64,000 bases of DNA, from the NCBI GenBank assembly GCA_046349775.1, contig JAXMBS010000010.1, forward strand, positions 1 to 64,000, given 5' to 3'. A model generated the notes under the pieces. That model saw only the letters and a program-made list of their open reading frames with translations. It was not told the DNA's origin and made no database searches. The DNA comes from JAEUIG01 sp046349775 (GTDB lineage Bacteria > Planctomycetota > Planctomycetia > Planctomycetales > Planctomycetaceae). Below are positions 16,475 to 24,486 of this stretch, in pieces (within the stretch, counting starts at the first letter, position 1; the number at the start of each line of letters is the position of its first letter). Made by a program: the position numbers and the translations under genes.

Positions 16475-17929
16475 ATGCCCTGTATCGAACTCACCGCCCG
16501 ACAGCCAATTCGTCGTCGCAGCGTGTTGCGCGCCGCGGCCGCAGGACTCTGCGGCGTGAGCGCTCTCGACGTCGCCGCCTGGCGGGCCCAGGCTGCCGCC
16601 GGCGGCATGGTTGCGCCCGCAGCGCGGTCGGTGATTTTTCTGTTCCTCACCGGTGGCGCTTCGCAGCACGACACGTTCGATATGAAGCCGGACGGACCGG
16701 CCGATTTCAAAGGGGAATTCAGCCCCATCGCGACGCGGACGCCCGGTATCCAGATCTGCGAGCACATGCCGCGGCTGGCGCAGCGCAGCGACAATTGGGC
16801 CCTCGTCCGCTCGCTGTCGCATGCGAACAACGGGCACGACTCGGCAACATACCTGATGCTGACCGGCCGCTCGGACATGCCGCCGACGTTCCGGTCGAGC
16901 CGGCCGCAGTCGGTCGATCACCCGTCGATTGCCGCGCTGGCCGGGTATGCGACCGATACGCGTAACGGCATGCCGCGCAGCGCCGTGTTGCCGGAGAAAA
17001 TCTATCACTCGAACTCCGGCGTGTATCCGGGACAGTTCGCCGGCATGCTGGGGATCCGGCATGAGCCCTGGTTCATAGAAGCCACGGACAAGCCGCACGC
17101 TTACCACTCGTACTCAGGAGCATTCCCGCAGTACCTGTTCAACCTGCACAAGGGAGAGCCGTCGGATCGACGAGAGTGGCGGTTCGAAGTGCCGAACATG
17201 ACGGCGCCGGTGGAAGTCGCGGCGGCGCGTTTCGACGACCGGCTGTCGCTGCTGCGCTCGGTCGATCGAGCACACGTGGCGCCGGCGTCGGGCTACGCCC
17301 GTTTGCGGACGGCCGCGCTCGACATGCTGTCAGACCCCAAAGTCCGGGCGGCGGTGAATGTGCGCAATTCCGATCCGAAGGTGCTGGAACGCTACGGCGA
17401 CAATTCGTTCGGCTGGTCCCTGCTGATGGCGCGGCGGCTCGTCGAGGCCGGCGTCAATATGGTGCAGGTCAACATGGGGAACTTCGGCAGCTGGGACCTG
17501 CACGGGAATAATTTCCACTGCCTGAAGAACTACCTCTTCCCGCCGACGGATCGAGCGATCGCCGCCCTGCTGGACGACCTGCAGGACAGCGGTCTGCTCG
17601 AAACGACCCTGGTGGTCATGGCGGGCGAGTTCGGCCGGACGCCGAAGATTTCGCATATCGCGCCGGAGATCTACAAAGCGCCGGGGCGGGACCACTGGGG
17701 TCCGGTCCAGACGGCGTGGTTCGCCGGCGGCGGAGTGCGCGGCGGACAGGTGATCGGCGCGACCGACAAGGCCGGAGCGTATCCGATCTCGGACGTCCAG
17801 AAGCCGGAGAATTTTGCGGCGACGATTTATCACGCGCTGGGGATTCCGCGCGAGGCGGAATGGCACGACGTCAGCGGACGGCCATATGCGCTCTACATGG
17901 CGGATCCGATTGAGGGGTTGTTCGGGTGA
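16475..17929 (+). CDS. DUF1501 protein (alkaline-phosphatase-fold family), Tat-exported
   Basis: 484 residues. The N-terminus carries a twin-arginine signal (IRRRSVLRAAAAGLCGVSAL). DUF1501 hallmarks follow: SVIFLFLTGGASQHDTFDMK, CEHMPRLAQRSDNWALVRS, ARRLVEAGVNMVQVN, LHGNNFHCLKNYL, VVMAGEFGRTPK, RDHWGPVQTAWFAGGG and GQVIGATDKAGAYP. The family is related to the alkaline phosphatase/sulfatase superfamily; its substrate is unproven, though links to polysaccharide use in planctomycetes are often suggested. A second DUF1501 gene starts 61 bp downstream, so the two are probably co-transcribed. ATG 16475 lacks a clear Shine-Dalgarno sequence. Confidence 0.9.
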   Translation: MPCIELTARQPIRRRSVLRAAAAGLCGVSALDVAAWRAQAAAGGMVAPAARSVIFLFLTGGASQHDTFDMKPDGPADFKGEFSPIATRTPGIQICEHMPRLAQRSDNWALVRSLSHANNGHDSATYLMLTGRSDMPPTFRSSRPQSVDHPSIAALAGYATDTRNGMPRSAVLPEKIYHSNSGVYPGQFAGMLGIRHEPWFIEATDKPHAYHSYSGAFPQYLFNLHKGEPSDRREWRFEVPNMTAPVEVAAARFDDRLSLLRSVDRAHVAPASGYARLRTAALDMLSDPKVRAAVNVRNSDPKVLERYGDNSFGWSLLMARRLVEAGVNMVQVNMGNFGSWDLHGNNFHCLKNYLFPPTDRAIAALLDDLQDSGLLETTLVVMAGEFGRTPKISHIAPEIYKAPGRDHWGPVQTAWFAGGGVRGGQVIGATDKAGAYPISDVQKPENFAATIYHALGIPREAEWHDVSGRPYALYMADPIEGLFG

Positions 17930-17930
17930 G

Positions 17931-17958
17931 GTGTTTGGTGAGTGGTGTTTGGTGAGTG
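17931..17958 (+). repeat. Two tandem copies of a 14-bp unit
   Basis: GTGTTTGGTGAGTG occurs twice without a gap directly after the DUF1501 stop codon. It is short and its function is unknown. Confidence 0.7.
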
Positions 17959-17990
17959 CGCGGTCTATCTCCACTCTCGGCTCTCGACTC

Positions 17991-19340
17991 ATGTTCACAT
18001 TCGGTGAAACGACGGGACGAACTTGTGAAGGCGTGACCCGGCGGTCGCTGCTGCGATTCGGCGCGACGCTGCCGTTCGCCGCCGCCCTGCCGACTGCAGT
18101 CGCAGCGGAGGCGCCGCGGGCGAAGTCGGTGATGCTGGTCTGGCTGGTCGGTGCGCCGAGCCATCTGGACCTGTTCGATCCCAAACCCGAGGCGACCGCC
18201 GACTATCGCGGGCCGTTTGCGGCAATTCGTACGCGCACACCGGGGATGCAGTTCACCGAACTGCTGCCGCGCCTGGCGGCGCGGAGCGACAAGTTCTCGG
18301 TGGTGCGGACCAATATCAACTACAACGGCGGGCATCGCGAGGCGGGTTCGATCGCGTGGACGTGCGGTGTGGCCCGCGACGGCGGCGAAGGGGGAAACGG
18401 GAAGCCGTCCGGCTATCCACCGAACATCGGGTCGATCGTGTCGCGCGTCCGCACGTCGGAGGGGCTGCCGGGATTCATTTCACTGGCGCGCGGGCCGGTC
18501 GGCGACGGCGTGGGGCCGTGCTTCGGCTACGGCGGCGGTGCCTGGGGGCAGCGGTATGACCCGTTCATGGTCGACTGCTCGCGCGACGGCGTCGTGTCGA
18601 TCCCCGAACTCAAACTGCTGGACGGCCTCTCGCCGCCGCGGCTGGATGACCGCAAACTGCTGGTCGAGCGACTCGACGCCGAGCGCCGGCGGCTGGATCA
18701 GTTGCCGTCCGCGGCGTGGCAGGGGGTGCATCGCCGGGCGTTCGAACTCCTCTCCGGCGGGGATACACTCAACGCGTTTGATCTCTCGCGCGAGTCGGCC
18801 GAATCGCGCCGGCGATACGGGCGGACTTCTTTCGGACAGAGCTGTCTGCTGGGACGTCGGCTGGTTGAGGCTGGCGTGCCGTACGTGCAGGTCAACTGGA
18901 GCCAGTTCGCGGAAGTCTTTTATCCGTTCTCGGACTATGGGTGGGACACGCACGCGGACAATTTCGGCCTGCTCGCGGACTGGCATGGTCCGCTGCTCGA
19001 TCACGGGCTCTCGACGCTGCTCGACGATCTCGATGAGCGGGGTCTGCTCGAAACCACGCTCGTCGTCTGCATGGGGGAGTTCGGCCGGACGCCGCGGATC
19101 AACAGCATCGGCTCACGCGATCACTGGCATCAGTGCTATTTCTCCGTGTGGGCCGGCGGCGGGGTCGTGCCGGGGCAGGCGATCGGCCAGAGCGATCCGC
19201 GCGGCGAGTTCCCGCTGACCACGCCGATCACGCCGGAGATGGTTGGGACGACGATCGTCGAGCTGGCCGGCGTCGGCACCCAGCAACGGGCGGAGCTGCG
19301 CGTGCTGCAGAACGGGCGGGTGATCGATGAACTGGTGTAA
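17991..19340 (+). CDS. DUF1501 protein, second of the tandem pair
   Basis: 449 residues from ATG 17991, chosen because the Tat-like signal (TRRSLLRFGATLPFAAALP) then lies at the N-terminus; the open frame continues upstream into the preceding gene. DUF1501 motifs are complete: SVMLVWLVGAPSHLDLFD, TELLPRLAARSDKFSVVRT, GRRLVEAGVPYVQVNW, GWDTHADNFGLLADWH, VVCMGEFGRTPRIN, SRDHWHQCYFSVWAGGG and GQAIGQSDPRGEFP. It is diverged from the upstream copy and is probably an old duplicate rather than a recent one. It is likely exported folded through the Tat system. Confidence 0.9.
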   Translation: MFTFGETTGRTCEGVTRRSLLRFGATLPFAAALPTAVAAEAPRAKSVMLVWLVGAPSHLDLFDPKPEATADYRGPFAAIRTRTPGMQFTELLPRLAARSDKFSVVRTNINYNGGHREAGSIAWTCGVARDGGEGGNGKPSGYPPNIGSIVSRVRTSEGLPGFISLARGPVGDGVGPCFGYGGGAWGQRYDPFMVDCSRDGVVSIPELKLLDGLSPPRLDDRKLLVERLDAERRRLDQLPSAAWQGVHRRAFELLSGGDTLNAFDLSRESAESRRRYGRTSFGQSCLLGRRLVEAGVPYVQVNWSQFAEVFYPFSDYGWDTHADNFGLLADWHGPLLDHGLSTLLDDLDERGLLETTLVVCMGEFGRTPRINSIGSRDHWHQCYFSVWAGGGVVPGQAIGQSDPRGEFPLTTPITPEMVGTTIVELAGVGTQQRAELRVLQNGRVIDELV

Positions 19341-19407
19341 TCGATCGGCGATTCCTCCCGAGCAGACTTGTGCCACTGCTGCCGCTCGTGTGATTCGGCG
19401 ACGGTCG

Positions 19408-19482
19408 AGTTCCCCTCTCCCCCGCGAACAGCAGGCATATCCATTGCGATGTGAATCGGGGGAGAGGGTTAGGGTGAGGGGT
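19408..19482. repeat. CCCTCTCCC-type inverted repeat, copy 1
   Basis: Left arm GTTCCCCTCTCCCCCGCGA and right arm TCGGGGGAGAGGGTTAGGG fold back across about 30 nt. The tail GGTGAGGGG is shared with the second element 110 bp downstream. Such elements lie between genes in many planctomycetes. Confidence 0.65.
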
Positions 19483-19594
19483 ACACGACTGTGGATGCGG
19501 AATGAGTGCCGGCTGAGATATTCCGAAGTACAGTGCTTTTCGCCGAGAGCGGTTTCGGCAGCGTCTAGCAATTTGGACAGCGGCAATTGGGCTG

Positions 19595-19671
19595 CACCCC
19601 TCACCCCGGCCCTCTCCCCCGAGTCATGCGATGGCCGTCAGCGACGCGTCTCGCGGGGGAGAAGGGGAAAG
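19595..19671. repeat. CCCTCTCCC-type inverted repeat, copy 2
   Basis: CCCTCACCCCGGCCCTCTCC at the left and CTCGCGGGGGAGAAGGGGAA at the right form a hairpin. It has the opposite sense to copy 1 (19408-19482), so the pair also makes a larger inverted structure upstream of the TolB-like gene. Confidence 0.65.
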
Positions 19672-19689
19672 AACTGCACTGTCCGGCAG

Positions 19690-20556
19690 ATGAGTTTCGT
19701 CGTTGCGGCGTGGTTGTGCGTCGCGACGGCTGCGTCCGCCGGCGAGCCGCAGCGGTTGACGACCGACGGCGTCCGCAAGCTCGCGCCGGTGTTCGCCGAC
19801 GGCGGGGATGCGGTGTTGTTTGCGATGCACCAGGAGCCGACGAAGGTCGCCCTGTTCAAGCTCAAGCTGGAAGATCGCTCGATCGAGCCGCTCGATACGT
19901 CGCTGAGCGCGCATCAGTTCGACCCCGACGTCTCGGCTGACGGACGTTATCTGTGCTTTGTGCTGACGGCCAACAGTCCACAGTCGGTGCTCGTGATCCG
20001 CGATCGGACGGCTCAAACCGAGGCGCGATATACGCCGCGCGAAGCACGCGGCACTGTCCGCAATCCCAGGCTCGATCTGCATCACGGGCGAGTGGTGTTC
20101 AGTGTGTCGGATCCGGGGGGGCAGCAGATTGCAGCCGTCGACCTGAATGGTCAGAACTTCAAGCTCATCACGCAGTCGGTCGGGACGAACGGCTGGCCGG
20201 CGGTCTCGCCCGATGGGGAGCGGATTGCGTTTTCCAGCAGCCGCGATGGCAGCCTGCAGATTTATGTCATGGACGCCGACGGGGACAACGCGCGGCGGCT
20301 GACGGACGATCACGAGCGCGCGATGCGCGCGAGCTGGTCGCCCGACGGTGCGCGAATCGCTTTCTCGGCGGCACATGACGGAAACGTCGACGTGTACGTC
20401 ATGAACGCCGACGGTGCCGACGTGCGGCGGATCACCGCCGACCCGGAGCGGGACGATTTTCCGGTCTGGCATCCCGATGGGAAGCGGCTGCTGGTCGTGT
20501 CCGAACGCGACGGCGACTGTGACCTGTATCTGGTGGATGTTGCCGAGCAGAAGTGA
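19690..20556 (+). CDS. Exported TolB-like (WD40/PD40) beta-propeller
   Basis: 288 residues from ATG 19690, where a signal peptide begins (MSFVVAAWLCVATAASAGEP); the open frame extends upstream but only through repeat DNA. PD40 repeat signatures recur: VSADGRYLCFVLT, VSPDGERIAFSSSRDGSLQI, YVMDADGDNARRLT, WSPDGARIAFSAAHDGNVDV, and HPDGKRLLVVSERDGDCDLY. The fold is that of the TolB C-terminal propeller, but the TolB N-terminal domain is absent, so a Tol-Pal role should not be assumed. It may share a transcript with the following membrane-protein gene (55 bp gap). Confidence 0.85.
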   Translation: MSFVVAAWLCVATAASAGEPQRLTTDGVRKLAPVFADGGDAVLFAMHQEPTKVALFKLKLEDRSIEPLDTSLSAHQFDPDVSADGRYLCFVLTANSPQSVLVIRDRTAQTEARYTPREARGTVRNPRLDLHHGRVVFSVSDPGGQQIAAVDLNGQNFKLITQSVGTNGWPAVSPDGERIAFSSSRDGSLQIYVMDADGDNARRLTDDHERAMRASWSPDGARIAFSAAHDGNVDVYVMNADGADVRRITADPERDDFPVWHPDGKRLLVVSERDGDCDLYLVDVAEQK

Positions 20557-20562
20557 CGCGCG

Positions 20563-20610
20563 AATCCAAAATCTGAGATCCAAAATCTAAGATCCAAGAT
20601 CCAAAATCGG
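20563..20610 (+). repeat. Degenerate tandem ATCCAAAATC repeat
   Basis: Three units of AATCCAAAATCTGAG type and one short ATCCAAG unit lie between the propeller stop and the next start codon. They are AT-rich compared with their surroundings. Confidence 0.7.
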
Positions 20611-20611
20611 A

Positions 20612-22009
20612 ATGAACAGCGTTGCCAGCGTCTCGTCCTCCGCGCCCGTTGACACTCCCCCCCTGTGGCAGGCAATCGTGCTGACTGCAATGGCCGGCGG
20701 GCTGGCCTGGGGCATCCGCGGGCAATACGGACATGAAACCGGCGCCATGATGGCGGGCCTGTTGATGGGGTTCGTGCTGCTGCTCCTGTTCTGTCGGCGG
20801 GCGAATTCTCTGGCGGCTGCGCGGGCGGTCGCGCTGTGCACGGTGGGAATCGGCTTCGGCGGCTCGGAAACCTATGCGCAGTCCGTCGGCCTGACGCACG
20901 ACGCGCAGTTCATCGGGAACTGGGGCGCGCTGTGGTGGGGAATGCTGGGGCTGGCCGTCAAAGGTGCGGTGTGGGTCGGGTTTGGAGCGGTGTTCCTCGG
21001 GATGGGTCTGGGGGGCGTGAAATACCGCTGCTGGGAGATGTTTCTGGTCATGCTGGGGCTGATCGGACTGCATTTCCTGGGGGTCTATCTGCTGAACTGG
21101 CCGTTTGACCCCGCGAACCGTGTGCTGCCGGCGATCTACTTTTCGCACGACTGGAAGTGGCTGGTCGATACCTCAAAGGAGCTGAAGCCGCGGCCGGAGA
21201 TGTGGGGGGGACTGGTGCTCTCGCTGGGAGCCCTCATCGCGTACACGGGGCTGGTGCGCCGCGACCCGATGGCGCCCCGCGTGGCGTTGTGGGGAATCAT
21301 CGGCGGGGCGCTGGGAATGCCGCTGAGCCAGGTTGTGCAGGCCTGGCATGCGTGGGATCCGGCGTTCTTTGAAGGGAGCTATGCCGCCAAGATTAACTGG
21401 TGGAACTTTATGGAGACCGGGTTCGGCTGTTTCATGGGGGCCGCATTGGGGCTCGGCCTGTGGCTGCATCGAACGAAGATCGCCATCAGCGACACCCAAC
21501 CGGAACCGACAATGCCGGGCGAAGTCGAAGTGGGGTTGCTGGGCACGCACCTGGCACTGCTGATCGGAGCCGAGTTCATTCCGAGGATTTTCTGGTGGTA
21601 CGGGCAGTGGGGTTACGTTATGGGGCTGATTCCGATCGTAGGCATCGTCGGCGGCCGGTGGTGGTCCTACGCACTCGTGTTCTTCGTGACGGCAGTGCCG
21701 ATCGCCGGCAAAACGGTGCGAAATCTGATCTACGAAGAGCACGTCATAATGTTCAATCGCGAGCAGTACACGACATTGGCAGGTTGGATGTTGTACATCG
21801 TCGTGCCGCTGGTGCTCGCCTGGGGCATGACCGTGTACTTTGCCCGGCGGAGCGGGGACGGCGCACAGGCGTTTCTCAGCTGCGGGCTGCTGTTTTGCAC
21901 GTGGCTGTACTTCGTGCTGAACTTTGCGTTCTTCCGCTATCCGTGGCTCTGGAGACCTGGACCCAGCACGCCGAACATGCTGGTGTTCCTGGCGTGCGGC
22001 ACGGCCTGA
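20612..22009 (+). CDS. Polytopic membrane protein of unknown function
   Basis: 465 residues with about ten to twelve hydrophobic segments (for example MAGLLMGFVLLLLFC, MFLVMLGLIGLHFLGVYLL, YALVFFVTAVPIAG, MLYIVVPLVLAWGMTVYF). Conserved-looking polar motifs in loops include GGLAWGIRGQYGHETGAMMA near the N-terminus, GFGGSETYAQSVGLT, and GNWGALWWGMLGLAVKGA. I do not recognise a characterised family; it resembles hypothetical membrane proteins found mainly in planctomycetes. The Gly/Trp-rich first two helices look like a transporter or enzyme core rather than a simple anchor, but this is speculation. The start at ATG 20612 has no Shine-Dalgarno sequence. Confidence 0.75.
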   Translation: MNSVASVSSSAPVDTPPLWQAIVLTAMAGGLAWGIRGQYGHETGAMMAGLLMGFVLLLLFCRRANSLAAARAVALCTVGIGFGGSETYAQSVGLTHDAQFIGNWGALWWGMLGLAVKGAVWVGFGAVFLGMGLGGVKYRCWEMFLVMLGLIGLHFLGVYLLNWPFDPANRVLPAIYFSHDWKWLVDTSKELKPRPEMWGGLVLSLGALIAYTGLVRRDPMAPRVALWGIIGGALGMPLSQVVQAWHAWDPAFFEGSYAAKINWWNFMETGFGCFMGAALGLGLWLHRTKIAISDTQPEPTMPGEVEVGLLGTHLALLIGAEFIPRIFWWYGQWGYVMGLIPIVGIVGGRWWSYALVFFVTAVPIAGKTVRNLIYEEHVIMFNREQYTTLAGWMLYIVVPLVLAWGMTVYFARRSGDGAQAFLSCGLLFCTWLYFVLNFAFFRYPWLWRPGPSTPNMLVFLACGTA

Positions 22010-22067
22010 CGTGGCTGGCGCTCTCACGCCGCCGCAATGGCGTCTCCCGAGAGAGCGACGCATGAAA

Positions 22068-22098
22068 CGGGAGGGCGAGGCTCCCGCCGAGCCTCTCG
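22068..22098 (+). repeat. REP sequence, left flank of the transposase remnant
   Basis: CGGGAGGGCGAGGCTCCCGC and the following CGAGCC form a short hairpin (GAGGCTCCCGCCGAGCCTC). The same sequence occurs inverted at 22696-22725, and in tail-to-tail pairs at 38812-38892 and 61285-61375. Confidence 0.8.
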
Positions 22099-22119
22099 TG
22101 TAACAAGGGCCACAACGAA

Positions 22120-22615
22120 ATGTCGGCAAACCGAACGGAAGAAGACCGTTCCCGTGCCCACGTCGACATTCCTGATCGACAGCACCCCGCCCACGGTGTC
22201 CTCTTGGTCGAGGGACGCCCGACAATCATCTTTGTCACAGTTTGCAAAGAGTCGCGTTCCGTGGCTGGCGACGGCGGGGTCCATCAAGTGTTGCGCACAG
22301 TCTGGATGGAATCACCGCATGGTTGCTGGGGGCGACGTCATCATGCCCGACCATGTGCATTTCTTCGCGGGCTGGACCGGCAATGACATCGAGCTCTGAC
22401 AACCGGATCACTTACTGGAAATCGCAATTCTCCAAGAAGCATCACAGGCCTGATTGCCGCTGGCTGACGGATCACTGGGACACGCCATGCGCAGCGTGAC
22501 GGCGTACGAAGAGAAATGGGAGTACGTGCAGAACAATCCGGTGCTACCAGGATTGGTTCAGCGGGCGGAGGATTGGCCGTATCGCGGCGAAATCCACCAA
22601 TTGCGGTGGGAGTGA
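22120..22615 (+). pseudogene. Decayed REP-associated tyrosine transposase (RAYT, Y1/HUH type)
   Basis: Fragments of one RAYT lie in order in different frames: RPTIIFVTVC (N-terminal strand), then VIMPDHVHFFAG (the HUH motif), then ITYWKSQFSK and WLTDHWDT (region of the catalytic Tyr), then YEEKWEYVQNNPV and AEDWPYRGEIHQLRW ending at TGA 22615. At least three frame changes and a stop after NDIEL break it, so no active protein is made. It is flanked by REP sequences in inverted orientation, as expected for a RAYT locus. Confidence 0.85.
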
Positions 22616-22695
22616 CGCTCGATCGATGACAAGCGTCCGCTGCGGATCCAATTCCGTTCGGACGGCGAAGACTGGATTGGGAGGTTGGCACACGA

Positions 22696-22725
22696 GCGGC
22701 TCGGCGGGAGCCTCGCCCTCCCGTG
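22696..22725 (-). repeat. REP sequence, right flank of the transposase remnant
   Basis: GCGGCTCGGCGGGAGCCTCG followed by CCCTCCCG is the reverse complement of the REP at 22068-22098. The two REPs frame the RAYT remnant. Confidence 0.8.
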
Positions 22726-22748
22726 AACACCTCGCACTCCAGCCGAAC

Positions 22749-24050
22749 TCAGCCGGGTAGACCCCGCAGGATGGCAGCGGCATGAGCCCATTGCCGTGCG
22801 ATTGACGCACTCATCGCCGCTCGGTTGCGCAGACGCAGCGGCTGGTCGTGCACGACGTTCAGCCGGCAGAGCGGATCAGGGCGCTCGTAGTTGAGCGACA
22901 TCGGCAGCTCGCCGTGCTTGAGCGACAGGACGCTGCCGGCAAGTTCGACGGCGCCGGAGCCCGCCTCGAAGGCGCCGAAGTAACTCTTCAGCGCGATGAC
23001 CGGGACACGCGACGCCGCGTCCCCGAGGGCCGAGTGATACGCCCGGGCTTCGAGCCAGTCGTCCTTCTGTGTGCTCTTGCCGTGGGCGTTGATGTGGCCG
23101 ATTTCTTCGGGACGGATGCCGGCCTGCCGGATGGCGGCCTGCATCGCCCGGACGAGTCCCAGGCTGCCGGTGCCACTGGCCGCCGACGGGGCGCCGTCGC
23201 AGCCCGCGCCGACCGACAGCACTTCGCAGTACAGGTCCGCTCCGCGGGCTTTGGCGTGCTCATACCGTTCGACAACGAACACGCCGGCGCCCTCGCCGAC
23301 GATCGTGCCGTCGCGGTCGAGATCAAAGGGACGGCAGGCGCGGGTCGGATCGTCCTGCCTGCGCGACAGATCCTCAATCAGGGCGCGGCGGGCAATATCG
23401 ACGGGATGAATCGCCGAGCTGCACGCGCCGACGATCATCACATCCGCGTGGCCGCGCTGGATGACGCGGAGTGCTTCGTGCAATGCCAGCAGGGCGGACG
23501 CGTCGGCGCTCGTGATGGTATTGTTCGGGCCGCGGGCGTCGTGCTCAATTGCCACGTGACAGGCCGGCATGTTCGGCAGTTGCCCGAGCAGCCACAGCGG
23601 GGCGATCTGGCCGATCCCTTCTTCGCCCCAGTGATAGTCGGACCCCTGCCGCATGGCTTCGGCGAGGCCCCGGGCCGCGTCGGCCAGGTCGGACGGGCTG
23701 AACGGGATGTGGCCGGCGCCGAACTCGACGCCGATCCGCTCAGGAGCGACGTCGCCCGGCCGCAGACCGGCGTCTTTCATGGCCATGGACGCTGCGCACA
23801 CCCCCAATTGGATGTCGCGCGACATGACCTTAAGGAATTTCTTGTTATAGACGTGCTCCAGCGGGTCGAAATCCGTGATTTCCGCCGCGAGCTTGCAGGG
23901 GAGATTGTCGGCCGGGAAGGATTTGAGGTAGCCAATGCCTGAACGCCCGGCCATCAGATTCCCCCAGAAGGGAACTGTGCCGGTGCCGATCGGAGAAATG
24001 ACACCCACCCCGGAGATCACCACCCGGGTGTCGCCCGTTCCAGCCGTCAT
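22749..24050 (-). CDS. Beta-ketoacyl-ACP synthase homologue without the catalytic Cys
   Basis: 433 residues with the whole FabF-type thiolase fold: VVISGVGVISPIGTG at the N-terminus, GHADVMIVGAC, PFDLDRDGTIVGEGAGVFVV, and INAHGKSTQKDD near the C-terminus. The nucleophile position reads GPNNTITSADAS instead of the FabF-like ATACTS, placing Asp183 where Cys is needed. The first catalytic His is kept (H323 in NAHG); the second, normally KSxxGH, is KSYFGA (Ala360). The protein therefore should not condense acyl chains in the usual way. It may be a chain-length-factor-like partner or a decarboxylating or binding variant. No ACP or partner synthase lies nearby. Confidence 0.85.
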   Translation of the reverse strand: MTAGTGDTRVVISGVGVISPIGTGTVPFWGNLMAGRSGIGYLKSFPADNLPCKLAAEITDFDPLEHVYNKKFLKVMSRDIQLGVCAASMAMKDAGLRPGDVAPERIGVEFGAGHIPFSPSDLADAARGLAEAMRQGSDYHWGEEGIGQIAPLWLLGQLPNMPACHVAIEHDARGPNNTITSADASALLALHEALRVIQRGHADVMIVGACSSAIHPVDIARRALIEDLSRRQDDPTRACRPFDLDRDGTIVGEGAGVFVVERYEHAKARGADLYCEVLSVGAGCDGAPSAASGTGSLGLVRAMQAAIRQAGIRPEEIGHINAHGKSTQKDDWLEARAYHSALGDAASRVPVIALKSYFGAFEAGSGAVELAGSVLSLKHGELPMSLNYERPDPLCRLNVVHDQPLRLRNRAAMSASIARQWAHAAAILRGLPG

Positions 24051-24486
24051 AGCCTGACCCTGTCCCGTTATGTCGCGACCTCTCCCCGCTCAGTATCGGA
24101 GAGTTCGCTGCCAGCGGGTGACTCGAACGGCACCTTTCCCGTACAGGCCCCTGACGGTCCTTCGGGAGGGCGGTAAAAGGAGTCGAGATGTCTGACCCGT
24201 GGCCTGGCTATTCGTGGTCGTCTGCCTGATCGCGACCCCGCGACCTGGCCTCCGAACTATTCCACGCCGTGCCAATCCACCTTACAGGATACCCAGCGGC
24301 TGTCTTCCGCAGACGAATGCTGCGAGCGCTACCCAGCTGCGACAGCCGAATCAACGCGAATTACACCCGTTCTGCCAGTGTGTGTCAAGTTGTCAACGCC
24401 GCCGTTGACAAATCGAGACCTGTACAGGTGTATGCTTTCTGTGCATGCGCGCCTCTGCGAGTCGCGGCAAAACACCGGCGATTCGA
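24051..24486. other. Gene-free region with palindromes
   Basis: No coding region is supported. It holds a 9-bp inverted repeat (24390-24411) and a perfect 12-bp palindrome ACCTGTACAGGT (24418-24429). A TTGACA (24405-24410) is followed by TATGCT (24431-24436) at 20-bp spacing, which is too long for a good promoter. Confidence 0.4.
24390..24429. repeat. Inverted repeat plus adjacent 12-bp palindrome
   Basis: TTGTCAACG-CCGC-CGTTGACAA (24390-24411) is a perfect 9-bp inverted repeat; six bases further lies ACCTGTACAGGT (24418-24429), self-complementary over 12 bp. Two dyads this close suggest protein binding. The site lies downstream of both flanking genes, so the target gene is unclear. Confidence 0.5.

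Noticed and set aside
24405..24436. A sigma-70 promoter (TTGACA/TATGCT)
   Set aside because: The spacing is 20 bp and no gene follows on the plus strand before the convergent stop of the DUF1080 gene.
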